From assembly GCF_017656155.1 (NCBI RefSeq), contig NZ_JACDOH010000001.1:62001-126000 (forward strand): a DNA stretch of 64,000 nt, in the 5' to 3' direction. The notes under the pieces are model-generated. The model made no database searches and was not told the origin of the DNA. It worked only from the letters and a program-made list of their open reading frames with translations. Position 1 is the stretch's first letter. Each line of letters begins with the position of its first letter. The translations under genes were made by a program, and so were the position numbers. Source of the stretch: Thermosyntropha sp. (GTDB lineage: Bacteria; Bacillota; Syntrophomonadia; Syntrophomonadales; Syntrophomonadaceae). Positions 56,921 to 64,000 of this stretch are shown here, in pieces.

Positions 56921-57547
56921 ATGCCTAAGGTTGCTTTATATGACATGAGTGGGGCCCAAATAGGCGAAATCGAGTTAAATGACAGTATTTTTGGCATAGA
57001 ACCGAATGAAGCAGTTTTAGCCGATTTTGTAAAAATGCAGTTGGCCAACAAAAGAGTAGGGACTGCTTCGACCAAAAATAGAGGAGAAGTAAGCGGAAGT
57101 GGCAAGAAACCATGGAGACAAAAAGGAACTGGCCGTGCACGTGTAGGCAGCATCAGAAATCCGATATGGAGAGGTGGAGGAGTAGTTTTTGGTCCTAAAC
57201 CGCGTGATTACTCCTACAGATTACCTAAAAAGGTTAGAAGACTGGCCATGCGTTCAGCATTATCTTCTAAGGTGAAGGACAACAACATTATCGTAGTTGA
57301 CAGTCTGATTTTTGATGAACCGAAGACTAAGAAAATGGTAGAGGTTTTAAAAGCCCTTAACGCTAAGAAAAAGACTCTGCTTGTAACTTTGGAATCTGCA
57401 GATGGCAATGTAGTAAAGTCTGCTCGTAATATACCGGGGGTAAAGCCTTTAAAAGCTGATTTTATAAATGTTTACGATCTTTTAAAATATGAGACTCTCC
57501 TCATCACCAAAGATGCAGTTGCGAGGATAGAGGAGGTGTTTGCATAA
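56921..57547 (+). CDS. rplD: 50S ribosomal protein L4
   Basis: Lines the exit tunnel. ATG at 56921 follows GAGGAGG and gives 208 residues starting [20 protein letters not shown]; a TTG start at 56888 would add 11 non-homologous residues. The tunnel loop reads [19 protein letters not shown]. Confidence 0.96.
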   Translation: MPKVALYDMSGAQIGEIELNDSIFGIEPNEAVLADFVKMQLANKRVGTASTKNRGEVSGSGKKPWRQKGTGRARVGSIRNPIWRGGGVVFGPKPRDYSYRLPKKVRRLAMRSALSSKVKDNNIIVVDSLIFDEPKTKKMVEVLKALNAKKKTLLVTLESADGNVVKSARNIPGVKPLKADFINVYDLLKYETLLITKDAVARIEEVFA

Positions 57548-57835
57548 ATGAAAGACCCGCGTGATATTATCATTAAACCGGTTATTACTGAGAAGTCAAT
57601 GGATCTGTTGGCTGATAATAAATACACTTTTATCGTAGACCGCAAGGCTAATAAGACTGAAATTAAGAATGCAATTGAGAGTATTTTCGATGTTAGAGTA
57701 GAAAAAGTGCACACCATGGTTGTAAAAGGGAAAAAGAAGCGCCTGGGAAGATTTGAAGGGAAAACCCCTACTCGTAAAAAAGCTATTGTAACACTTAAAC
57801 CTGGACACAAGATACAATTATTTGAAGGTATGTAA
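57548..57835 (+). CDS. rplW: 50S ribosomal protein L23
   Basis: A tunnel-exit protein that docks SRP and trigger factor. The ATG abuts the rplD stop; the ribosome site GAGGAGG is inside rplD. 95 residues with [20 protein letters not shown]. Confidence 0.97.
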   Translation: MKDPRDIIIKPVITEKSMDLLADNKYTFIVDRKANKTEIKNAIESIFDVRVEKVHTMVVKGKKKRLGRFEGKTPTRKKAIVTLKPGHKIQLFEGM

Positions 57836-57873
57836 TAAGTGTTTTGCTGTGCTGTAAGGAGGGAAATTGAAAA

Positions 57874-58698
57874 ATGGCGGTAAAAAGTTTTAAGCCGACG
57901 ACACCCAGCAGAAGACATATGACAGTAATGTCATTTGAAGAAATAACTAAAAAGGAACCGGAAAAAAGTCTAACTGTACCTCTTAAGAGCAAAGCTGGCC
58001 GCAATGCTAAAGGTCGCATTACTGTTAGACATCGGGGCGGCGGACATAAGCGCCTGTATCGTATAATCGATTTTAAGCGGATTAAAGATGGTGTTCCTGC
58101 TAAAGTTGCAGCAATAGAATATGACCCGAACCGTTCTGCTAATATTGCTTTGCTTCACTATCTTGATGGACACAAGGCATATATAATTGCTCCCGATAAA
58201 CTTAAAGTTGGCGATATTATTGAATCTGGACCTGATGCAGATATAAAGCCGGGCAATACTCTGCCCCTAAAGGATATACCGGTTGGAACCCTTATTCACA
58301 ACATTGAGCTGAGACCAGGAAAGGGCGGACAGCTGGTAAGGGCAGCAGGAGCTGTGGCTCAGCTTATGGCTAAAGAGGGAAATTATGCTCATGTCCGGCT
58401 ACCGTCTGGAGAAGTTCGGCTTATTCACATTAATTGCCGAGCTACGGTTGGGCAGGTAGGAAATTTAGATCATGAAAATGTTACTGTTGGTAAAGCCGGT
58501 AGATCACGCTGGCTCGGAAGAAGGCCGACCGTTCGTGGTTCTGCGATGAACCCGGTAGACCATCCGCATGGCGGTGGGGAAGGTCGTGCACCTATCGGAA
58601 GAAAACATCCGGTTTCTCCATGGGGTAAGATTGCCATCGGTGGCAAGACACGCAAGAAGAAGCCGTCTGATAAGATGATTGTAAAGAAACGTAAATAA
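57874..58698 (+). CDS. rplB: 50S ribosomal protein L2
   Basis: Needed for subunit joining and peptidyl transfer. 274 residues; begins [20 protein letters not shown] and carries the conserved [18 protein letters not shown] with the essential histidine. AAGGAGGG precedes the ATG. Confidence 0.98.
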   Translation: MAVKSFKPTTPSRRHMTVMSFEEITKKEPEKSLTVPLKSKAGRNAKGRITVRHRGGGHKRLYRIIDFKRIKDGVPAKVAAIEYDPNRSANIALLHYLDGHKAYIIAPDKLKVGDIIESGPDADIKPGNTLPLKDIPVGTLIHNIELRPGKGGQLVRAAGAVAQLMAKEGNYAHVRLPSGEVRLIHINCRATVGQVGNLDHENVTVGKAGRSRWLGRRPTVRGSAMNPVDHPHGGGEGRAPIGRKHPVSPWGKIAIGGKTRKKKPSDKMIVKKRK

Positions 58699-58714
58699 TT
58701 AAGGAGGTCTTTAA

Positions 58715-58999
58715 ATGGCTAGATCACTTAAGAAAGGACCTTATTGTGATGAAAAACTGCTCAAAAAAATAGAGGCAATGAATGAATCTGGCCAAAAACG
58801 GGTTATAAAAACTTGGTCGAGGCGTTCTACAATAATGCCTCAAATGATTGGCCATACTATCGCTGTACATGATGGACGCAGACATGTACCGGTATATATT
58901 ACTGAAGAAATGGTTGGTATGAAATTAGGCGAGTTTGCTCCTACCCGTACTTATAGGGGGCATGCTGGAAAAAATGAAAAATCAAGCAGAGCAAGATAG
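58715..58999 (+). CDS. rpsS: 30S ribosomal protein S19
   Basis: A 30S head protein. 94 residues starting [20 protein letters not shown] with [28 protein letters not shown] precedes the ATG. Confidence 0.98.
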   Translation: MARSLKKGPYCDEKLLKKIEAMNESGQKRVIKTWSRRSTIMPQMIGHTIAVHDGRRHVPVYITEEMVGMKLGEFAPTRTYRGHAGKNEKSSRAR

Positions 59000-59023
59000 A
59001 GAAGATGGAAAGGAGGCAGCACC

Positions 59024-59365
59024 GTGGAAGCTAGAGCAGTTGCTCGTTATCTTAGGATATCTCCTTTTAAGGCTCGCCAGGTAGCTGATTTGATTAGGGG
59101 AAAAGATGTCCATGAAGCTATGGGAATATTAAAGTATACCAATAAGAGATCTGCTCCCATGATTCAAAAAGTACTTAAATCTGCCATTGCAAATGCTGAG
59201 CATAATTATGATATGGATTCTGATGATTTATATATATCTGAGATATATGTTGACGAAGGACCTACCATTAAGCGTATGCGTCCGCGGGCTTATGGAAGAG
59301 CTGATTTAAGACGTCACAGAACCAGCCACATAACTGTTGTGCTCAGGGAAAAGGAGGTTAAATAG
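59024..59365 (+). CDS. rplV: 50S ribosomal protein L22
   Basis: A tunnel protein. GTG start at 59024 after AAAGGAGGC; 113 residues with [20 protein letters not shown] and the tunnel hairpin [19 protein letters not shown]. The stop overlaps rpsC by one base. Confidence 0.97.
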   Translation: MEARAVARYLRISPFKARQVADLIRGKDVHEAMGILKYTNKRSAPMIQKVLKSAIANAEHNYDMDSDDLYISEIYVDEGPTIKRMRPRAYGRADLRRHRTSHITVVLREKEVK

Positions 59366-60039
59366 TGGGTCAAAAGGTTCATCCGAAGGGATTTAGAATT
59401 GGAGTTATAAGATCCTGGGATTCTAACTGGTATGCTGACCGTGAATATACTGAACTGCTGCATGAAGATTATAAAATTCGCAAATATATAAAAGACCGTT
59501 TTTATGCAGCTGGTATTTCAAGAATTGAAATTCAGAGAACTGGCAATCGAGTAAGAATTACCATTCATACTGCGAAACCGGGCATTATAATCGGACGTGG
59601 CGGTAATGAAGTGGAAGTATTAAAAGATGAACTCGCTAAGATGACCAATAAAAATGTCAGCATAAATATACAGGAAATAAAGAAACCTGAGCTTGATGCT
59701 CAGATTATGGCTGAAAGTATAGCTCAGGCAATTGAGAAGAGGGTTGCATTCAGAAGAGTTATGAAACAAACTGTTGCACGCTCTATGCGGGCGGGGGCAG
59801 TAGGAATAAAAGTGGCTGTATCGGGAAGATTGGCTGGAGCTGAAATAGCTAGAACTGAATGGATTTCTGAAGGCAAAGTCCCCTTGCACACTTTAAGGGC
59901 AGATATCGATTATGGATTTGCAGAAGCTAATACTACTTACGGTAAGATTGGTATAAAAGTATGGATAAATCGGGGAGAAATTTTACCGGAAGCAAAGAAA
60001 AGACCCCCGCAGAAAGTAGTGGAGGAGGCAGATAGGTAA
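59365..60039 (+). CDS. rpsC: 30S ribosomal protein S3
   Basis: At the mRNA entry channel. GTG start at 59365 overlapping the rplV stop; 224 residues with [20 protein letters not shown] and the KH motif [20 protein letters not shown] lies in the end of rplV. Confidence 0.97.
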   Translation: MGQKVHPKGFRIGVIRSWDSNWYADREYTELLHEDYKIRKYIKDRFYAAGISRIEIQRTGNRVRITIHTAKPGIIIGRGGNEVEVLKDELAKMTNKNVSINIQEIKKPELDAQIMAESIAQAIEKRVAFRRVMKQTVARSMRAGAVGIKVAVSGRLAGAEIARTEWISEGKVPLHTLRADIDYGFAEANTTYGKIGIKVWINRGEILPEAKKRPPQKVVEEADR

Positions 60040-60473
60040 TGCTTACCCCTAAGAGAGTTAAGTATAGAAGGCAGCATAGACCTGACCTTAAAGGTAAAGC
60101 AACCAGAGGTAATACCGTAACTTATGGAGAATATGGCCTGATGGCATTAGAACCTGCATGGATTACTAATCGCCAGATTGAAGCTGCGCGTGTTGCTATA
60201 ACCAGACATGTAAAAAGAGGCGGAAAAGTGTGGATAAAGATATTTCCGGACAGACCTCTTACCGTAAAGCCGGCTGAAACCCGAATGGGTAAAGGAAAAG
60301 GTTCACCTGAGCACTGGGTAGCGGTTGTAAAGCCGGGAAGAGTTATGTTTGAACTTTCTGGCGTAAGTGAGGAAGTAGCTAAAGAAGCAATGAGGCTGGC
60401 TGCTCATAAGCTGCCGATTAAATGTAAATTTGTAAAACGTGAAGAAATGGGTGGTGAGGTTAGTGAAAGCTAA
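60039..60473 (+). CDS. rplP: 50S ribosomal protein L16
   Basis: Organises the A-site region of 23S rRNA. The ATG overlaps the rpsC stop; 144 residues beginning [20 protein letters not shown] with [20 protein letters not shown]. Confidence 0.98.
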   Translation: MLTPKRVKYRRQHRPDLKGKATRGNTVTYGEYGLMALEPAWITNRQIEAARVAITRHVKRGGKVWIKIFPDRPLTVKPAETRMGKGKGSPEHWVAVVKPGRVMFELSGVSEEVAKEAMRLAAHKLPIKCKFVKREEMGGEVSES

Positions 60474-60660
60474 AAAGATGAGAGAGCTAACCGATCAGGA
60501 ACTGCAGAAAAAAGTTGCTGATTATAAAGAAGAATTGTTTAATTTAAGATTTCAACTCGCTACCGGCCAGTTGGATAATCCGATGCGTATAAGGGAGATA
60601 AAGAGAAATATTGCTAGATGCAAAACAGTTTTAAGAGAACGCGAACTGGCAAAGAAGTAG
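60463..60660 (+). CDS. rpmC: 50S ribosomal protein L29
   Basis: A tunnel-exit helical hairpin protein. The likely start is GTG at 60463 ([14 protein letters not shown]...), giving 65 residues, the family length; it overlaps rplP by 11 bases, with GGTGAGG as ribosome site. An earlier in-frame start at 60439 gives an atypical N-terminus. Confidence 0.95.
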   Translation: MKAKKMRELTDQELQKKVADYKEELFNLRFQLATGQLDNPMRIREIKRNIARCKTVLRERELAKK

Positions 60661-60682
60661 ATAATAAAAAGGAGGTCTAAGG

Positions 60683-60952
60683 GTGTCTGAAAATCGCGGA
60701 AATAGAAAGGTAAGGCTTGGGACGGTTGTAAGCGACAAGATGGATAAAACCATTACTGTCCGTGTTGAAACCGTAAAACAGCATCCTTTATATAAAAAGA
60801 CTATAAAGACCAGTAAAAAATATATGGTTCATGATGAAAATAATGAGGCTAAAGTTGGCGATGTAGTAAGAATTATGGAAACCCGCCCATTAAGCAAGCA
60901 TAAAAGATGGAGGCTTGTGGAAATCGTAGAAAAAGCCAAGACTTTAGAGTAG
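60683..60952 (+). CDS. rpsQ: 30S ribosomal protein S17
   Basis: A primary 16S-binding OB-fold protein. GTG start at 60683 after AAGGAGGTC; 89 residues with [20 protein letters not shown] and [13 protein letters not shown]. Confidence 0.97.
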   Translation: MSENRGNRKVRLGTVVSDKMDKTITVRVETVKQHPLYKKTIKTSKKYMVHDENNEAKVGDVVRIMETRPLSKHKRWRLVEIVEKAKTLE

Positions 60953-60980
60953 GCCTGCATTATGGAGGGAGGTTTACAAG

Positions 60981-61349
60981 TTGATTCAACAAGAAACAAT
61001 ACTCCAGGTTGGAGATAACACAGGAGCTAAGAAGCTTTTATGCATAAGGGTTCTTGGCGGCTCAACCAGAAGATATGCCACAGTAGGGGATATTATAATC
61101 GCTTCTGTTAAGGAAGCTGCCCCAGGTGGTATTGTGAAAAAAGGTGATGTAGTTAAGGCAGTTGTAGTACGTACCAAAAAGGAAATACGGCGCGAAGATG
61201 GTTCATATATATCTTTTTCTGAAAACGCTGCGGTGATAATAGATAATAACAACAATCCGAGAGGAACCCGTATCTTTGGGCCTGTAGCCAGGGAACTCAG
61301 AGAAAAGAATTTTATGAAGATTGTATCCCTAGCTCCGGAAGTCCTTTAA
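60981..61349 (+). CDS. rplN: 50S ribosomal protein L14
   Basis: Contacts 16S rRNA in an inter-subunit bridge. The start is TTG at 60981 after GGAGGGAGG; 122 residues with [20 protein letters not shown] (second residue onward) and [20 protein letters not shown]. Confidence 0.97.
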   Translation: MIQQETILQVGDNTGAKKLLCIRVLGGSTRRYATVGDIIIASVKEAAPGGIVKKGDVVKAVVVRTKKEIRREDGSYISFSENAAVIIDNNNNPRGTRIFGPVARELREKNFMKIVSLAPEVL

Positions 61350-61366
61350 TCATGGAGGTGTAGAAG

Positions 61367-61678
61367 ATGCGCATAAAAAAGGGCGATAATGTCATGGTCA
61401 TTACGGGAAAGGACGCCGGTAAAAAAGGTAAGGTTTTAAGAGCATTTCCTAAAGAGGGGCGTGTGGTAGTAGAAGGCGTCAATAAAGTAAAGAAGCATCA
61501 GAAGCCTTCCCGTGCTGTTCCCCAAGGAGGAATACTAAAAATTGAGGCACCTATACATGTGTCTAATGTTATGCTAATCTGCAACAAGTGCAATAGACCG
61601 ACTCGGGTTGGTGCCAAAATCCTTGATAATAAAGAAAAAGTTAGAGTATGTAAAAAATGCGGAGAGATAATAGATTAA
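61367..61678 (+). CDS. rplX: 50S ribosomal protein L24
   Basis: An assembly initiator with a KOW motif ([18 protein letters not shown]). 103 residues; the C-terminus bears two CxxC pairs (CNKC and CKKC), a zinc-binding form of L24. TGGAGGTG precedes the ATG. Confidence 0.97.
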   Translation: MRIKKGDNVMVITGKDAGKKGKVLRAFPKEGRVVVEGVNKVKKHQKPSRAVPQGGILKIEAPIHVSNVMLICNKCNRPTRVGAKILDNKEKVRVCKKCGEIID

Positions 61679-61706
61679 TGCTCCAGGAAAGGAGGCTCAA
61701 AATTAC

Positions 61707-62252
61707 ATGGCTAGGTTACAGGAACTTTACAGACAGGAAATAGTGCCTAAACTTATGGAAAAGTTCGGTTATAAAAATGTTATGCAGGTTCCTAAAATAG
61801 ATAAGATTGTTCTTAATGTTGGGGTAGGAGAAGCTGTTCAGAATCCTAAAGCATTGGATGGAGCTGTAAATGACCTTACTGCAATAACTGGGCAAAAGCC
61901 GGTTGTAACTAGAGCTCGCAAGTCTATTGCAGGATTTAAGCTGCGCGAAGGGATGCCCATTGGTTGTAAAGTAACCCTGCGTGGTGAGAGAATGTATGAC
62001 TTTTTAGATAAATTGATTAATTTTGCTCTTCCCCGGGTACGCGATTTTAGAGGAGTGTCGCCTGATGCTTTTGATGGTAGAGGAAATTATGCTTTGGGAA
62101 TAAAAGAACAGACTATATTCCCCGAGATTGAATACGACAAAATTGATAAGATTAGAGGTTTAGAAGTTAGCATAATTACTACGGCTAAAACGGATGAAGA
62201 AGCACGTGAACTTTTAAGACTTATGGGAATGCCATTTAGAGATAGGGGGTAA
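61707..62252 (+). CDS. rplE: 50S ribosomal protein L5
   Basis: A 5S rRNA-binding protein touching P-site tRNA. 181 residues, [20 protein letters not shown] and [29 protein letters not shown] precedes the ATG. Confidence 0.98.
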   Translation: MARLQELYRQEIVPKLMEKFGYKNVMQVPKIDKIVLNVGVGEAVQNPKALDGAVNDLTAITGQKPVVTRARKSIAGFKLREGMPIGCKVTLRGERMYDFLDKLINFALPRVRDFRGVSPDAFDGRGNYALGIKEQTIFPEIEYDKIDKIRGLEVSIITTAKTDEEARELLRLMGMPFRDRG

Positions 62253-62260
62253 GTGATTAA

Positions 62261-62446
62261 ATGGCCAAGAAATCTATGATAGCCAAGCAGAAGAGGCCTC
62301 AAAAATTTAAGGTTCGTGAATATAATCGCTGCAAAATATGTGGAAGACCTAGGGCATATATGCGGAAATTTGGCATGTGCAGAATATGTTTCCGTGAACT
62401 TGCTCATAAAGGCGAAATTCCAGGAGTTAAGAAAGCAAGCTGGTAG
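62261..62446 (+). CDS. rpsN: 30S ribosomal protein S14, zinc type
   Basis: A short (61-residue) S14 with zinc cysteines Cys24, Cys27, Cys40 and Cys43, the zinc-dependent form. It ends [11 protein letters not shown] as is usual. The ribosome site lies in the end of rplE. Confidence 0.98.
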   Translation: MAKKSMIAKQKRPQKFKVREYNRCKICGRPRAYMRKFGMCRICFRELAHKGEIPGVKKASW

Positions 62447-62473
62447 TGTTGTTATGTAAAGGAGGTATAAAAT

Positions 62474-62872
62474 ATGGTCATGACTGATCCTATCGCCGAT
62501 TTCCTGACCCGGATCAGAAACGGCAACATGGTCATGCATGAGACCGTTGAGGTACCCAGTTCTAAAATGAAACTTGCCATTGCCAAGATTATGAAAGATG
62601 AAGGGTACATCAAGGATTATGAATATATCGAAGATGGAAAACAAGGAATAATCAGAATATACCTCAAGTATGGACCTAATAAAGAAAAGGTTATTACTGG
62701 GATAAAAAGAATCAGTAAGCCAGGTCTCAGGGTATATGTAAAGAAAGACGAAGTTCCTAAGGTACTGGGTGGACTGGGAACAGCAGTTATATCCACTTCG
62801 AAAGGTGTAATGACTGATAAAGAAGCACGCAAGCTTGGGCTTGGCGGAGAAGTAATTTGCTATATATGGTAG
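62474..62872 (+). CDS. rpsH: 30S ribosomal protein S8
   Basis: A central-domain 16S binder and, in many bacteria, the spc operon repressor. 132 residues with [20 protein letters not shown] and [28 protein letters not shown] precedes ATG 62474; ATG 62480 is an alternative. Confidence 0.97.
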   Translation: MVMTDPIADFLTRIRNGNMVMHETVEVPSSKMKLAIAKIMKDEGYIKDYEYIEDGKQGIIRIYLKYGPNKEKVITGIKRISKPGLRVYVKKDEVPKVLGGLGTAVISTSKGVMTDKEARKLGLGGEVICYIW

Positions 62873-62890
62873 CTGAAGGAGGGAAAATGC

Positions 62891-63430
62891 GTGTCAAGAG
62901 TTGGAAGAAAGCCTATCAGTCTACCCAAAGGTGTAGAAGTTAAAATAGAAGGAAAAACAGTTACCGTCAAAGGACCTAAAGGGGTATTAACCCAGGAAAT
63001 CCCTGGTGATATTACTGTAACCCAAGAAGGAGACCAGCTGATAGTTACGAGAGCAAATGATCTGCGTCAAAATAGAGCTTATCATGGTTTAGTTCGCGCC
63101 TTGCTGGCTAATATGGTTGAAGGGGTTACTAACGGTTATGAAAAGCGCTTAGAGCTGGTTGGAGTTGGATATCGTGCTCAGTTGCAGGGCAAGAAACTGG
63201 TAATAAATATTGGATTTTCCCACCCGGTAGAAGTTGAGCCGCCTCAAGGAATTGAGTTTGAAGTTCCAGCACCCACCAAGATTGTGGTAAAAGGCATTGA
63301 TAAACAGCTGGTAGGAAACACAGCGGCTCATATAAGAGCTATAAGAAAACCTGAACCGTATAAAGGTAAGGGAATTAAATATGAAAATGAACAGATTAGA
63401 CGTAAAGCTGGTAAAGCTGGTTCTAAATAG
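62891..63430 (+). CDS. rplF: 50S ribosomal protein L6
   Basis: Near the sarcin-ricin loop. GTG start at 62891 after GGAGGG; 179 residues with [20 protein letters not shown] and [20 protein letters not shown]. Confidence 0.97.
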   Translation: MSRVGRKPISLPKGVEVKIEGKTVTVKGPKGVLTQEIPGDITVTQEGDQLIVTRANDLRQNRAYHGLVRALLANMVEGVTNGYEKRLELVGVGYRAQLQGKKLVINIGFSHPVEVEPPQGIEFEVPAPTKIVVKGIDKQLVGNTAAHIRAIRKPEPYKGKGIKYENEQIRRKAGKAGSK

Positions 63431-63451
63431 GTTTAGAAGGGAGTGAGGACC

Positions 63452-63817
63452 TTGTTTAAGAAACCCAGCAGAAACGAATTAAGAAAGATTAAACACAGGA
63501 GAGTGCGCAAAAAGGTATCTGGAACTGCAGAAACTCCCAGACTCTGTGTTTATAAGAGCCTTAATCATATATATGCTCAGATTATAGATGATGAAAGAGG
63601 AGTAACTTTAGTATCTGCTTCAACCCTGGATAAAGATTTGCGCGGGCTTCCTTCAAAAACTAATATTGAAGCAGCGAAAATGGTTGGAGCTAGTATTGCA
63701 GAAAAAGCCCTGGCTAAAGGAATAACTAGTGTGGTTTTCGACCGCAGTGGCTATAAGTATCATGGAAAAGTAGCAGCTTTGGCTGATGCTGCACGTGAAA
63801 AAGGGCTTAATTTCTAG
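63452..63817 (+). CDS. rplR: 50S ribosomal protein L18
   Basis: A 5S rRNA-binding protein. I prefer TTG at 63452, eight bases after GAAGGGAG, giving 121 residues beginning with [20 protein letters not shown] after the initiator Met; GTG at 63443 is within the ribosome site. The C-terminus [20 protein letters not shown] is typical. Confidence 0.95.
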   Translation: MFKKPSRNELRKIKHRRVRKKVSGTAETPRLCVYKSLNHIYAQIIDDERGVTLVSASTLDKDLRGLPSKTNIEAAKMVGASIAEKALAKGITSVVFDRSGYKYHGKVAALADAAREKGLNF

Positions 63818-63847
63818 TTTTTAAATCCGTAAGCTAGGAGGGAAAAG

Positions 63848-64000
63848 ATGAGCGATAATAAACAAGCTGCTCCGGAAATGATAGAAAAAGTTATCAATAT
63901 CCGCAGGGTTGCTAAGGTAGTAAAAGGTGGACGAAGATTTAGCTTTAGTGCCTTGGTAGTTGTTGGTGATGGTCAAGGGAAGGTAGGAGTAGGCACAGGT
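63848..64000 (+). CDS. rpsE: 30S ribosomal protein S5, N-terminal part (cut by window end)
   Basis: The first 51 codons, [20 protein letters not shown]..., with the conserved [21 protein letters not shown]5 sits at the decoding site and mRNA entry. AGGAGGG precedes the ATG. The gene continues beyond the window. Confidence 0.96.
   Translation, partial: MSDNKQAAPEMIEKVINIRRVAKVVKGGRRFSFSALVVVGDGQGKVGVGTG

Overview
This window comes from a low-GC, endospore-forming, anaerobic Firmicute of the Clostridia type. Spore genes (spoIID, spoIIID, sigH) and the McsA/McsB/CtsR/ClpC system place it there. An oxygen-sensitive class III ribonucleotide reductase shows anaerobic growth. A polyhydroxyalkanoate (PHA) cluster fed by an (R)-enoyl-CoA hydratase, lying next to a lipase-like gene, suggests fatty-acid metabolism. 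A syntrophic fatty-acid oxidiser (Syntrophomonas/Thermosyntropha-like) would fit, but that is inference. I see no prophage, insertion sequence or CRISPR array; nearly everything is chromosomal backbone in the order known from Bacillus.

Layout. (1) 1-4.9 kb: end of ywmB, then murA, spoIID, spoIIID, mreB/mbl and one flagellar rod/hook gene. (2) 5.1-8.0 kb: nrdD-nrdG behind a promoter and a probable NrdR box. (3) 8.0-12.3 kb: PHA cluster (phasin-like, synthase-subunit-like, phaJ, phaC) with a convergent lipase-like gene. (4) 12.4-15.3 kb: argH, two small unknown genes, tRNA-Thr(CGT) and a decayed metE remnant. (5) 15.4-18.3 kb: a WecG/TagA glycosyltransferase and an FtsA-like ATPase with a repeat-bearing C-terminal half. 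(6) 18.4-37.5 kb: ctsR-mcsA-mcsB-clpC, radA-disA, yacL, ispDF, a DUF1002 protein, gltX, T-box-cysE-cysS, mrnC, thyX, rlmB, rae1, sigH. (7) 37.6-38.1 kb: five tRNAs. (8) 38.2-51.0 kb: tuf copy 1, rpmG-secE-nusG, rplK-rplA, rplJ-rplL behind an L10 leader, a membrane protein, rpoB-rpoC. (9) 51.1-64 kb: the str operon (L7Ae-like, rpsL, rpsG, fusA, tuf copy 2) and the S10/spc operons as far as the start of rpsE.

Together the window holds most of the transcription and translation core, with stress proteolysis (CtsR regulon), c-di-AMP signalling (DisA) and cysteine supply (T-box-controlled cysES). The most unusual points are: EF-Tu (two DNA-identical copies) with a four-cysteine segment in its GTPase domain; a cysteinyl-tRNA synthetase with a tandemly duplicated C-terminal module; a metE fragment cut just before its zinc site; an FtsA-like protein with repeated Asn-Gly units; nusG with no ATG start and a Shine-Dalgarno best placed for an ATT codon; and candidate regulatory palindromes before the PHA genes. 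I found no clearly new multi-gene system.
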